A program made the position numbers and the translations under genes. The notes beneath the pieces were generated by a model. It was not told the origin of the DNA, made no database searches, and saw nothing but the letters and a program-made list of their open reading frames with translations. From positions 1 to 16,793 of the forward strand of contig CAZJBB010000053.1 in assembly GCA_964543995.1 (NCBI GenBank): a stretch of 16,793 nt of DNA, read 5' to 3'. Positions 1-7,249 of the stretch are shown in pieces (the first letter of the stretch is position 1; every line of letters starts with the position of its first letter). The DNA is from CAIXTV01 sp964543995 (GTDB taxonomy: Bacteria > Bacteroidota > Bacteroidia > Bacteroidales > CAIXTV01).

Positions 1-1
1 C

Positions 2-1720
2 GATCGTTTAGAAAAGCTATATGACGAAACTTTTAACTCTATTACAGAGCAAGAAGTGGTTGAAGGCACCATTGTGGCCATTAACCCACGTGAAGTAGTG
101 GTGAATATCGGATTCAAATCGGATGGGGTAATTCCTTTCTCTGAATTGCGTTACAACACCAACCTGAAAATCAATGATAAAATTGAAGTTTACATTGAAA
201 GCCAAGAAGACTCAACCGGACAATTGCTCCTTTCACATAAAAAGGCAAAAATTCTCCGTTCATGGGAAAGAGTAAATGAAGTGTTCGAAAAGCAAGAAGT
301 TATTAACGGTTACGTAAAATGCCGTACCAAAGGAGGTTTAATTGTGGACATCTTTGGAATCGAAGCTTTCTTACCTGGTTCACAAATTGATGTGAAACCC
401 ATTCGCGACTACGATATTTTCGTAAACAAAACCATGGAATTCAAAGTGGTGAAAATCAATCAAGAATACAAAAACGTGGTGGTTTCTCACAAAGCGCTTA
501 TCGAAGACGAACTCGAACTTCAGAAAACAGAAATTATTGCTAAACTCGAAAAAGGTCAAATCCTTGAAGGAACCGTTAAAAACATCACTTCTTATGGTGT
601 TTTCATCGACCTTGGCGGCGTGGATGGTCTTATTCATATCACAGATCTTTCTTGGGGCAGAATTAATCACCCTGAAGAAATTGTGGAATTGGATCAAAAA
701 ATCAATGTGGTTATCCTTGACTTCGATGAAGGCAAAAAACGTATTGCATTGGGCTTAAAACAATTGACTCCTCACCCATGGGATGCATTAGACACCAACT
801 TAAAAGTAGGTGACACCGTTTCCGGTAAAGTAGTTGTTATTGCTGATTATGGCGCCTTTATTGAAATCGTTCCCGGAGTTGAAGGCTTAATCCATGTTTC
901 AGAAATGTCATGGTCACAGCACTTGCGTACAGCTCAGGATTTCTTAACCGTTAACCAAGATGTTCAAGCCGTAATTTTAACCCTTGACCGTGAAGAAAGA
1001 AAAATGTCTTTGGGCATCAAACAACTCAAACCGGATCCTTGGACCAACATTACCGAAAGATACCCTGTTAAGTCAAAACACAATGCCATCGTTCGCAACT
1101 TTACCAATTTTGGAATCTTTGTTGAACTCGAAGAAGGTGTTGACGGATTGATTCATATTTCTGACCTATCCTGGTCGAAAAAAATCAAACATCCTGCTGA
1201 ATTTACCCGTATCGGTGAAACCATCGAAGTTATGGTATTGGAAGTAGATGTTGAAAACCGTCGTTTGAGCTTAGGACACAAACAACTCGAAGAAAATCCT
1301 TGGGATGTATTTGAAAACATTTTCACTGTAGATTCAGTTCATAAAGGCACCGTTATTGGAAATGCCGATAAAGGATTGATCGTTTCTTTACCTTATGGCG
1401 TTGAAGGATTTGTTCCTGCCCGTCATTCAGCTAAAGAAAACGGAAAAAATGCACAAGTTGATGATTCACTTGACTTTAAAGTAATAGAATTCTCTAAAGA
1501 AAACAAGAAAATCATCCTTTCTCATACAAAAATTCATCAAGAAGTAAAAGATGCTGAGAAAGCTAAAGAAGTTTCTCAACACAAATCTGAAGATGACGAA
1601 AACAAAAAAGCCGTTAAAAAAATTAAAGACAATATCGAAAAAACTACCTTAGGGGATTTAGACGAACTTGTTAAATTAAAATCGGATATGGACGAAAAGG
1701 AAAAGAACGAGAAAAAATAG
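2..1720 (+). CDS. rpsA: 30S ribosomal protein S1, 5'-truncated by window edge
   Basis: The reading frame is open to the first bases of the window, so the true start lies upstream; an internal GTG at 56 is not the start. The 572 residues present contain six consecutive S1 (OB-fold) RNA-binding domains, at about residues 18-82, 98-163, 184-253, 268-341, 353-428 and 442-508 of the fragment. Domains 3 to 5 carry the typical GVDGLIHISDLSW-type signature. A Lys/Glu-rich tail of about 60 residues follows. S1 sits on the small ribosomal subunit and holds mRNA for initiation, which matters in Bacteroidota because they rarely use Shine-Dalgarno pairing. Family members in this phylum are about 590-600 residues, so perhaps 20-30 N-terminal residues are missing. 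A terminator follows at 1741-1771. The identification is essentially certain. Confidence 0.97.
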   Translation, partial: DRLEKLYDETFNSITEQEVVEGTIVAINPREVVVNIGFKSDGVIPFSELRYNTNLKINDKIEVYIESQEDSTGQLLLSHKKAKILRSWERVNEVFEKQEVINGYVKCRTKGGLIVDIFGIEAFLPGSQIDVKPIRDYDIFVNKTMEFKVVKINQEYKNVVVSHKALIEDELELQKTEIIAKLEKGQILEGTVKNITSYGVFIDLGGVDGLIHITDLSWGRINHPEEIVELDQKINVVILDFDEGKKRIALGLKQLTPHPWDALDTNLKVGDTVSGKVVVIADYGAFIEIVPGVEGLIHVSEMSWSQHLRTAQDFLTVNQDVQAVILTLDREERKMSLGIKQLKPDPWTNITERYPVKSKHNAIVRNFTNFGIFVELEEGVDGLIHISDLSWSKKIKHPAEFTRIGETIEVMVLEVDVENRRLSLGHKQLEENPWDVFENIFTVDSVHKGTVIGNADKGLIVSLPYGVEGFVPARHSAKENGKNAQVDDSLDFKVIEFSKENKKIILSHTKIHQEVKDAEKAKEVSQHKSEDDENKKAVKKIKDNIEKTTLGDLDELVKLKSDMDEKEKNEKK

Positions 1721-1740
1721 TCATCCTATTAAATCATAGA

Positions 1741-1771
1741 AAAGACTGTGTAAATTGCACAGTCTTTTTTT
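1741..1771 (+). terminator. Rho-independent terminator of rpsA
   Basis: A perfect 10-bp stem (AAAGACTGTG / CACAGTCTTT) with a 7-nt loop begins 20 nt after the rpsA stop codon and runs directly into a T tract. It separates rpsA from the next operon. Confidence 0.92.
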
Positions 1772-1816
1772 GTTTATAGAAATTCAAAATGATAATGTTT
1801 AAAAAATAATTCCCGA

Positions 1817-1850
1817 TTTGTGGAAATCCTTCATTTTTAACTTAAATTTG
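1817..1850 (+). promoter_or_regulatory. Bacteroidota-type promoter for the 1872-4742 gene cluster
   Basis: TTTG at 1817-1820 (-33 element), a 22-nt spacer and TAAATTTG at 1843-1850 match the Bacteroidota housekeeping consensus TTTG/TTG-N19-23-TAnnTTTG. Transcription would begin near 1857, about 15 nt before the ATG at 1872. It would therefore fall downstream of an in-frame TTG at 1818, which argues against that codon as the start. Confidence 0.75.
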
Positions 1851-1871
1851 TGGAATCAAATACCTAATTAT

Positions 1872-2606
1872 ATGAAAAAACTTTTATTTATTGTATTGTG
1901 TATGGCAAGTACTTATCATTTATTTGCTCAATGCACCCCCGACCCTAGTATTGCCTTGTCAAGTTCCGGGATATATCCTGTAAGCGCTGCGGGTTTTGCC
2001 TCGGGAGTGGTGGGTCAACCTTATACCCAAACCATTACTGTGGTTGTTCCTGCGGATACCATTTACAGCCTTTTTACGGTTCCTGTAGATTCTATTGGAT
2101 TGCAGTCTTATCAAAACCTGCCTCCCGGTTTAACTTTAATAGGGAGCACTCCAAGTTTATACTGGCATGGCGGCACCAAAGGTTGTGCTTTGATTTCAGG
2201 AACGCCGACCACAGCAGGTAATTACCGCATAAGAATGAACATTCAATATGTTGCAGCAGGAGGATTATACAATAGCACCGTATTGGACACTGATTATGTG
2301 ATTGTTATCAGTCCGGCAGCAGGAATTGAGTCTATTGAAGGCAGCTTAAACACGGTTACTGCTACTCCAAATCCTTTTAGTCAGTCTGTTGATATTGAAT
2401 ACAATAGCAATAGCACTGATGAAGTTGAATTTTCTGTCTATAATCTGGTGGGTAAAATTGTATATCAGGAAAAGTTCATGCCCAGTTATGGCAAGAATGT
2501 CATTTCTTACACTCCAGCACCGGATTTACCCAAAGGAATTTATTTGTATAAACTGAATAACGGCAAAAAAGTAATTACAAAAAGAATTATATATACCGGT
2601 AATTAA
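1872..2606 (+). CDS. T9SS type A sorting domain-containing secreted protein
   Basis: This is a 244-residue exported protein. Residues 1-20 form a signal peptide (MKKLLFIVLC, then cleavage after LFAQ). Residues about 163-244 are a type IX secretion C-terminal sorting domain: it opens with TPNPF (164-168), continues with SVYNLVGKIVY and ends with PKGIYLYKL and the conserved K/R-rich last strand. Such proteins cross the outer membrane through the Por/T9SS machine and are released or anchored at the surface. The middle part (about 45-147) contains LPPGLTL and ISGTPTTAGNYRI, the pattern of Ig-like putative-Ig (He_PIG) domains; no catalytic motif is visible. I chose the ATG at 1872 because the signal peptide starts there and the predicted transcript begins just before it. 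Its stop codon shares one base with the next ATG (TAATG), so it is probably co-transcribed with ribonuclease Z. The precise role is unknown. Confidence 0.88.
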   Translation: MKKLLFIVLCMASTYHLFAQCTPDPSIALSSSGIYPVSAAGFASGVVGQPYTQTITVVVPADTIYSLFTVPVDSIGLQSYQNLPPGLTLIGSTPSLYWHGGTKGCALISGTPTTAGNYRIRMNIQYVAAGGLYNSTVLDTDYVIVISPAAGIESIEGSLNTVTATPNPFSQSVDIEYNSNSTDEVEFSVYNLVGKIVYQEKFMPSYGKNVISYTPAPDLPKGIYLYKLNNGKKVITKRIIYTGN

Positions 2607-3529
2607 TGGGATTTTCAGTCACCATTTTGGGGAGTAGTTCTGCTACCCCTATTATCAATCGAAACCCAAGCGCTCATTTGATCAATATCAATGAGCGCTT
2701 ATTTTTAATAGATTGCGCCGAAGGAACACAAATGCAATTGATGGGATACAAAATTAAGTTCCAAAAAATTCATCATGTTTTCATCAGCCATCTTCATGGA
2801 GATCATTTCTTTGGCTTGATTGGACTCATTTCAACCTTACATTTATTGGGCAGAAAGAAAGTTTTACATATTTATTCTCCTTTTGGTTTAGAAGAAACCA
2901 TCAACCTTCAGCTTAGGGTTTCTAACACATCCTTACAGTTTCCTTTGATTTTTCATGCGCTTCAACCGGAATTTTCAGGTATACTTTTCGAGGATGACAC
3001 CTTAACCATATCTGCATTTCCTTTGCTTCACTCAGTACCTACCCATGGGTATCTTTTTAAAGAAAAAACCAGACCTCGTAAAATAAAAAAAGACTTTGTC
3101 GAAAAATTTAATCCGGAGGTAGATATCATAAATCAAATAAAAAATGGCAAAAACTTCATAGATGATCATGGCAATTTGCATGAAAATCATACCATTACAA
3201 TAGACCCTCCCCATGCTTATTCCTATGCCTATTGTTCAGACACTGCCTATTTCGAAAAGGTTATTCCATTTATAAATGGGGTTGACTTGCTTTACCATGA
3301 AGCTACTTTTTTGGAAAACTTGTCAAGTGTAGCTCAAGAAAAACAACACAGTACTGCTATGGAAGCAGCAAAAATCGCTCTACAAGCCCAAGCCCAAAAG
3401 CTTCTTTTGGGACATTTCTCAGCACGGTATCGCACCGACGAAGACTTAGAAAGTTTTAAAAGGGAGGCTGAACAATTCTTTCCCGAGGTGTGCTTAGCAA
3501 AAGACGGAATGTCTATTCAATTATATTAA
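2606..3529 (+). CDS. rnz: Ribonuclease Z (tRNA 3' processing endonuclease)
   Basis: A 307-residue metallo-beta-lactamase-fold RNase of normal bacterial length. The zinc-binding motif SHLHGDH is at residues 61-67 (H62, H64, D66, H67). The further ligands H142 (in PLLHSVPTHGY), D212 (in YCSDTAYF) and H270 (in LLLGHFSARY) all sit in the order expected for the ElaC/RNase Z family. The enzyme cuts tRNA precursors 3' of the discriminator base. This is relevant here because the tRNA-Ala gene in this window does not encode CCA. Translation is probably coupled to the upstream T9SS cargo gene through a 1-nt stop/start overlap, and the next gene follows 3 nt after its stop. No residue looks damaged. Confidence 0.95.
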   Translation: MGFSVTILGSSSATPIINRNPSAHLININERLFLIDCAEGTQMQLMGYKIKFQKIHHVFISHLHGDHFFGLIGLISTLHLLGRKKVLHIYSPFGLEETINLQLRVSNTSLQFPLIFHALQPEFSGILFEDDTLTISAFPLLHSVPTHGYLFKEKTRPRKIKKDFVEKFNPEVDIINQIKNGKNFIDDHGNLHENHTITIDPPHAYSYAYCSDTAYFEKVIPFINGVDLLYHEATFLENLSSVAQEKQHSTAMEAAKIALQAQAQKLLLGHFSARYRTDEDLESFKREAEQFFPEVCLAKDGMSIQLY

Positions 3530-3532
3530 GCC

Positions 3533-3892
3533 ATGCTAAAGTTTTTTAAGGCCTTTACTTACGCAGCTCATGGATGGAAAATCTTTATAAAAACCCAAAG
3601 AAATGCCAGGGTACATGCCTTCATTACCCTCTTGGTGCTGGCATTTGGGTACAGTTTTCATATTAGTAAGTTGGAATGGATAGTTGTGCTTATATGTATT
3701 GCCCTTGTAATGGTCACCGAAATATTAAATACCGCAATGGAGTTTCTTTGTGATTTATTTTCAAAAGAACAGCATCCCGAAATAAAGAAAATTAAAGACC
3801 TCAGCGCCGGTGCGGTCTTATTTGCCGCAATCATTGCAGTTGTGATTGGATGTATTATCTTTATCCCCTATTTACTGAATTGTTTAAAATAA
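3533..3892 (+). CDS. dgkA: Diacylglycerol/undecaprenol kinase family membrane protein
   Basis: This 119-residue integral membrane protein of the prokaryotic DAGK family has the hallmark EILNTAME (residues 63-70), followed by D74, H81 and KDLSAGAV (88-95). Hydrophobic segments lie at about 29-44, 47-65 and 92-115, consistent with the three-helix kinase fold. Family members phosphorylate diacylglycerol (E. coli DgkA) or undecaprenol (Gram-positive DgkA/UdpK); the sequence alone does not tell me which lipid is used here. The gene sits 3 nt after rnz and 4 nt before the NAGK-like gene, so it belongs to the same transcript. The gene symbol is given for the family rather than the proven substrate. 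Confidence 0.9.
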   Translation: MLKFFKAFTYAAHGWKIFIKTQRNARVHAFITLLVLAFGYSFHISKLEWIVVLICIALVMVTEILNTAMEFLCDLFSKEQHPEIKKIKDLSAGAVLFAAIIAVVIGCIIFIPYLLNCLK

Positions 3893-3896
3893 ATTT

Positions 3897-4742
3897 ATGA
3901 TTGCTGTTGCCGATAGTGGTTCTACTAAAACCGACTGGATTGTTTTTGATGCTGATGGGCATACCAAAAGAGTGCAAACATCAGGTTTAAATCCATACTT
4001 TACTGATGAACATTCGATGCAGGACATTTTGGAAAAAGATTTACTTCCTTTTATTGATCCGAAATCTGTAAAAGACGTTTACTTTTATGGTGCCGGCTGC
4101 GCAGCACAAGAGAAATCTACCATGGTTTCCAACGCCATATCTGTTTTCTTTGAAAATGCAAATTGCAGTGTCTATACTGATTTGGATGGCGTTTTAAATG
4201 CCATCGATGCCCCAAACAAAGGAATTGCCGTTATTTTAGGCACGGGGGCCAATTCATGCCTGTTCTCTAATACAAAAGCGATCAAACAAGCCCCTTCATT
4301 AGGTTTTATTTTAGGAGATGAAGGAAGTGGCGCGTATATAGGAAAAATGTTTATTAAAGCATATTTATCGGGGGAATTGCCTGAAAACATAATGCAATCC
4401 TTTGAAAAAAAACACTTTCTTTCAAGAGAAATCATACTGGAAAATGTTTACAGAAAACCCTTTCCTAATCGGTATTTAGCCTCATTTTGCAATTGGATTG
4501 GAGAAAATTTGAATGAAATTATGATAGAAAAAATGGTTCTGGATGCTTTTCACGCCTTTTTTCTGAATTATATTAAAATTTACCCTGAGTATAGAAACTT
4601 GCCCATATATTGCTATGGTTCAATAGCGCATTACTTTTCCCGTCAACTACAATTTGTGGCTTTTCAACATCAAACCAATATTACCGAAATCGAATTGAGT
4701 CCGATTGAAGGATTAATGAAGTTTCATCAAAAAGACTTATAA
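3897..4742 (+). CDS. N-acetylglucosamine kinase-like ATPase (BadF/BadG family)
   Basis: A 281-residue protein of the ASKHA (actin/sugar kinase/Hsp70) superfamily, BadF/BadG/BcrA/BcrD-type, close to eukaryotic-like N-acetylglucosamine kinases. The phosphate-1 loop is ADSGSTKTDW at residues 5-14, the phosphate-2 loop is LGTGANS at 114-120, and GFILGDEGSGA at 136-146 is the usual sugar/nucleotide-site motif. A likely job is phosphorylating GlcNAc or a related amino sugar recovered from cell wall or environment, but the substrate is inferred from family only. It is the last gene of the cluster started at 1817. The inverted-repeat block begins directly after its stop codon. Confidence 0.85.
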   Translation: MIAVADSGSTKTDWIVFDADGHTKRVQTSGLNPYFTDEHSMQDILEKDLLPFIDPKSVKDVYFYGAGCAAQEKSTMVSNAISVFFENANCSVYTDLDGVLNAIDAPNKGIAVILGTGANSCLFSNTKAIKQAPSLGFILGDEGSGAYIGKMFIKAYLSGELPENIMQSFEKKHFLSREIILENVYRKPFPNRYLASFCNWIGENLNEIMIEKMVLDAFHAFFLNYIKIYPEYRNLPIYCYGSIAHYFSRQLQFVAFQHQTNITEIELSPIEGLMKFHQKDL

Positions 4743-4745
4743 AAT

Positions 4746-4797
4746 TTAACCCAAGTTATGCATTAGGAGGCACGAACTAATGCATTAATTGGGGTAA
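4746..4797. other. Long bulged hairpin (left end of the inverted-repeat block)
   Basis: The core arms ATGCATTAG (4758-4766) and CTAATGCAT (4777-4785) pair perfectly around a 10-nt loop. The stem extends outward through TT/AA, CCCAA/TTGGG and TTA/TAA with single-base bulges (G4755, T4786) and one A/G mismatch. It is not followed by a T tract on either strand, so it is not a standard Rho-independent terminator, though it could still slow polymerase between the convergent genes. Confidence 0.7.
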
Positions 4798-4800
4798 CCC

Positions 4801-4850
4801 CGACATAGCAAATGTTTTGAAGAATTTCGAAAATTACATTTGCTTTGTCG
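4801..4850. other. Second long hairpin in the inverted-repeat block
   Basis: Arms CGACATAGCAAATGT (4801-4815) and ACATTTGCTTTGTCG (4836-4850) pair at 14 of 15 positions around a 20-nt AT-rich loop. It starts 3 nt after the first hairpin. No T run follows on either strand. Confidence 0.7.
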
Positions 4851-4939
4851 TTTCCGCCCGCATTCTTTGCTAATGATGAACATATCAATGAATTATAGCT
4901 TTCTTTATATTAATTAAATCTCTAATGCGGAATTCGGGT

Positions 4940-5734
4940 TTAATTGAATTCTTCTTCCAGAATGGTTTTCAGCATGGAAGGAGTCAAATCTAAACGAATT
5001 TCCGCGCCTTTACAAAACGAAATCAGTCCGGTTTGCTCCGATACAATGATAGCGATAGCATCGGAAACTTCGGTAATTCCAAGAGCCGAACGGTGACGTA
5101 AGCCCAAATTTACCGGTAACTCAGTATTGCTCGAAACCGGCAAAATACAACGTGCGGCTTTAATCCGGTTATACAATATGATCATTGCTCCGTCATGCAA
5201 AGGACTGTTTTTATAGAAAACATTTTCGATTAAATGCTGAGAAACCGTTGCGTCAATAACTTCCCCCGAATTGACAAACTGAAACAATTCATTTCTGCGG
5301 GCAAGCACAATTAAGGCTCCGGTTTGGGAAGCTGACATTTTTTGGCAAGCCTGAACAATGGGATTGATATCCAATTTTAATTGAGAATACAAATTAAGTC
5401 TTGAAAATAAATACTTTCGAGGTTTCTTTTTCATAAAAGAAGGTGTTCCAAGGAGAAGCAAAAACTGACGGATTTCAGGTTGAAAAACCACAATTAAAGC
5501 AATCACACCCACACTGATAAACTGCCCCAAGATCTCGGAAAGCAATTCCATTTCCAACAATTTCACCAGTTTCCAAATCAAGTAAATGGCCGCTATCCCT
5601 AAGAAAATATTGATGGCTACAGTACCTTTAATCAGACGGTAAGTTTGGTATAATAGTATGGCCACTAAAATAATGTCGATTACATCAATCAGGCGAATAC
5701 TAAACCAATTGCTTAATAAAAGGGTTGCTATCAT
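4940..5734 (-). CDS. cdaA: Diadenylate cyclase (c-di-AMP synthase), CdaA type
   Basis: This 264-residue membrane enzyme condenses two ATP into the second messenger c-di-AMP. Hydrophobic N-terminal segments (about 16-30, 39-58 and 70-85) anchor it in the membrane. The DAC domain follows from about residue 100. The catalytic signature DGA is at 181-183 (in NSPLHDGAMII) and RHR is at 213-215 (in LGLRHRSALGI), both intact. Length and layout fit the CdaA class, not the DisA or CdaS classes. In many Bacteroidota cdaA lies next to folP; that neighbour is absent here. Upstream on the same strand is an ECF sigma/anti-sigma pair, but a perfect promoter in the 90-bp gap (5759-5792) suggests independent expression. 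The stop codon lies within the right end of the inverted-repeat block. Confidence 0.94.
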   Translation of the reverse strand: MIATLLLSNWFSIRLIDVIDIILVAILLYQTYRLIKGTVAINIFLGIAAIYLIWKLVKLLEMELLSEILGQFISVGVIALIVVFQPEIRQFLLLLGTPSFMKKKPRKYLFSRLNLYSQLKLDINPIVQACQKMSASQTGALIVLARRNELFQFVNSGEVIDATVSQHLIENVFYKNSPLHDGAMIILYNRIKAARCILPVSSNTELPVNLGLRHRSALGITEVSDAIAIIVSEQTGLISFCKGAEIRLDLTPSMLKTILEEEFN

Positions 5735-5758
5735 TTCAGGTTATAAAAAATACGACTG

Positions 5759-5792
5759 CAAATATATTAATCATAGCCCAATAAACTGCAAA
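5759..5792 (-). promoter_or_regulatory. Bacteroidota-type promoter of cdaA
   Basis: Read on the minus strand, TTTG (5792-5789), a 22-nt spacer and TATATTTG (5766-5759) form an exact consensus match. Transcription would start near 5752, giving a leader of roughly 18 nt before the cdaA ATG. Confidence 0.75.
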
Positions 5793-5824
5793 GAAAACCT
5801 TATCAAATGTAAAAGCCGTGCGTA

Positions 5825-6415
5825 TTATATCCGCTTTTTCTTTAGCTTTTTCACATTATCATAAATAATGCTATCGGTAGGAACACCAAAAAATTGAGGT
5901 GCATGATCATAGGCATCATTTTCCGGGTATTGGTTTTTCTTAAGTTCTTTTTCAGGAGGCTTGGATACATTTTGTTTTTCCACAACCTTAATTTTGCTTT
6001 CTTTAATGGGTTCAGCCACTTTTATAGGCGTCACTACCTCCACTTTTTCAATGGGGGTCGTTTTTGAAATTGGAATTTTATGCATTTCTGCTTTTGAATG
6101 CTGAAGCGATGCATCTGCTTCATTTTCTTTTACTTCAAGAATTCGTTCCGGAATCACCACATTTCTTTTCTCAAAAGTATCTACCTTTAAAGGCATTTCA
6201 TACTTATTCCATTGCTGAAAAGCGAACATGAAAATAATGAGCAGCGCTACTCCCCAAAAAGCGGCATTTTTAAAGTTAGATTTCTTAGGCGTTTCAGGCA
6301 AATTTTCGTCTAACAGGCTGTTCATCGAACTCCAGTCTTCCGGATGAAATTCGAGTTGCAGGTCTGCTACCTTATCCCTTACCAATTTTTCAATTAAAAT
6401 GGAGTTCTGCTTCAT
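5825..6415 (-). CDS. Single-pass membrane protein, putative anti-sigma factor partner
   Basis: A 196-residue protein with no catalytic motif that I recognise. Residues 1-49 are soluble and contain HPEDWSSMNSLLDENLP (24-40), a short DW..M...LD motif common at the N-termini of Bacteroidota proteins encoded next to ECF sigma factors. One transmembrane helix follows at about 50-67. The remainder is an extended, Lys/Pro/Val/Glu-rich periplasmic stretch (about 70-170) and a basic C-terminus. The start codon overlaps the sigma-factor stop by one base (TAATG), so the pair is translationally coupled. Position and topology (N-in, one helix, periplasmic tail) fit an anti-sigma factor or a sigma-linked membrane regulator. 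It lacks a recognisable FecR domain or zinc-binding anti-sigma (HxxxCxxC) motif, so the assignment is inference. Confidence 0.7.
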   Translation of the reverse strand: MKQNSILIEKLVRDKVADLQLEFHPEDWSSMNSLLDENLPETPKKSNFKNAAFWGVALLIIFMFAFQQWNKYEMPLKVDTFEKRNVVIPERILEVKENEADASLQHSKAEMHKIPISKTTPIEKVEVVTPIKVAEPIKESKIKVVEKQNVSKPPEKELKKNQYPENDAYDHAPQFFGVPTDSIIYDNVKKLKKKRI

Positions 6416-6987
6416 TAATTTAAAATTTGAGGATTTTGATTTAAAACCTTTTCTTTTAAAATGGTTTTGGCATTATTCAAGTGCCAATGTGAAGTCCCTT
6501 CCTTAATGCCCAGTTCTTCCGAAATTTCTTTATGAGAATACCCATCGAAAACATACATATTAAACACACTCCTGCTAATGGGTGGCAATTGGTTTATAAG
6601 ACTCATCACCAATTCATTGGAGATGTTTTTTACGGCTTCATTTTCCACGCTCACTTCATTCTCGTAGGTAGCATAATCCTCAACCGAAAGAGTCTGCAGT
6701 TTTTGGGCTTGTTCCGCTTTAATTTTATCTAAAGCCGTGTTTACCAGTATTTTCCTAATCCATCCTTCAAAAGACCCCTGAAAATTATAAGAGGAAATAT
6801 TCAGAAACACCTTTAGAAATCCGGAATTCAGAATTTCTTTGGCATCTTCTCGGTTGGAGGCATATCTTAAGCAAACTTTCATCATGGTCTGATAATGCAT
6901 TTTATATAAAATCTCTTGAGAACGCCTGTCGTTTTGGCAACACTTTTCAATGAGTTGCTTTTGAGTACGATTTTCAAAGGGATTCAT
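6415..6987 (-). CDS. ECF-type RNA polymerase sigma-70 family factor
   Basis: A 190-residue two-domain sigma factor. Region 2 is at about residues 24-92, with the RYASNREDAKEILNSGFLKVF stretch (41-61) contacting core polymerase, then FQGSFEGWIRKILVNTALDKIK recognising the -10 element. Region 4 is at about 127-183 and contains LPPISRSVFNMYVFDGYSHKEI and a helix-turn-helix (GIKEGTSHWHLNNAK). There is no region 1.1 or 3, which defines the extracytoplasmic-function group. It directs polymerase to a small regulon, usually in response to an envelope signal passed on by the adjacent membrane protein, whose gene overlaps it by one base. I see no housekeeping-type promoter in the 262 bp upstream, which would be compatible with autoregulation by its own sigma specificity. 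Confidence 0.93.
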   Translation of the reverse strand: MNPFENRTQKQLIEKCCQNDRRSQEILYKMHYQTMMKVCLRYASNREDAKEILNSGFLKVFLNISSYNFQGSFEGWIRKILVNTALDKIKAEQAQKLQTLSVEDYATYENEVSVENEAVKNISNELVMSLINQLPPISRSVFNMYVFDGYSHKEISEELGIKEGTSHWHLNNAKTILKEKVLNQNPQILN

Positions 6988-7249
6988 AATGATAGACGAT
7001 GATTAAAGAAAATATCTTGGGTGGGCGATAAAATTAATATTATAATCCCAATTTCAGTGCTTGGGTCGGTGTTTGGTTTTAAAAATAACTTGAAGAGTAA
7101 TAATTTATTGCATCCTTAAATGTTTAAAGCTACTTAAAAATGTCTTAAGGAACCCAATAAAATCCCTTTTCCCCTGTTAAGAAGAATTTTAACAAGGGCA
7201 AATTTGTTTTTAAAATTGGGAATCCTCGACTGAATGTAATGACCCAAAA
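6988..7249. other. 262-bp gap between the sigma-factor gene and manA
   Basis: The region must carry the promoter of the sigma/anti-sigma operon and the 3' end of the manA transcript. No TAnnTTTG box is found on the minus strand here. An imperfect hairpin lies at 7171-7198: CCCCTGTTAA and TTAACAAGGG pair at 9 of 10 positions around an 8-nt loop. It has no good T run on the minus strand, so it is only a weak candidate for ending manA transcription. No coding potential was recognised. Confidence 0.5.

Larger units (their letters stand above)
4744..4943. repeat. Inverted-repeat non-coding block, possible MITE/REP-like element
   Basis: No gene is found between the convergent nagK-like and cdaA genes; the space is filled with symmetry. 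The left end reads TTTAACCC-N7-GCATTAG (4745-4766). The right end is the inverse, CTAATGC-N7-GGG-TTTAA (4922-4943). The two ends match at 17 of 22 positions with identical internal spacing. A third copy of the right-end motif (CTAATGC-N7-GGG) lies at 4777-4793 and makes the left end itself a hairpin. A second long hairpin follows at 4801-4850. Terminal inverted repeats, the ~200 bp size, the lack of coding and the location between gene ends all suggest a small non-autonomous mobile or REP-like repeat. The right end overlaps the cdaA stop codon (4940-4942). No clear target duplication is visible, and no second copy lies in this window. Confidence 0.5.

Noticed and set aside
56..58. GTG at 56 as the rpsA start
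   Set aside because: The frame remains open and protein-like back to base 2 (DRLEKLYDETFNSITEQE), and S1 proteins have residues before the first domain, so the gene is simply cut by the window edge.
1818..1871. Upstream TTG start for the T9SS protein
   Set aside because: It would add 18 residues in front of a clean signal peptide, and the codon overlaps the -33 element of the promoter whose transcript starts about 40 nt later.
4744..4797. Integron attC-like recombination site
   Set aside because: ATTTAAC at 4744-4750 fits the RYYYAAC core and the hairpin has extrahelical bases, but no GTTRRRY core is found at the other end, and no integrase or gene-cassette array is present.
7171..7198. Strong terminator for manA
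   Set aside because: The stem has a mismatch and is not followed by a T run on the manA-coding strand; kept only as a weak inverted repeat in the gap entry.
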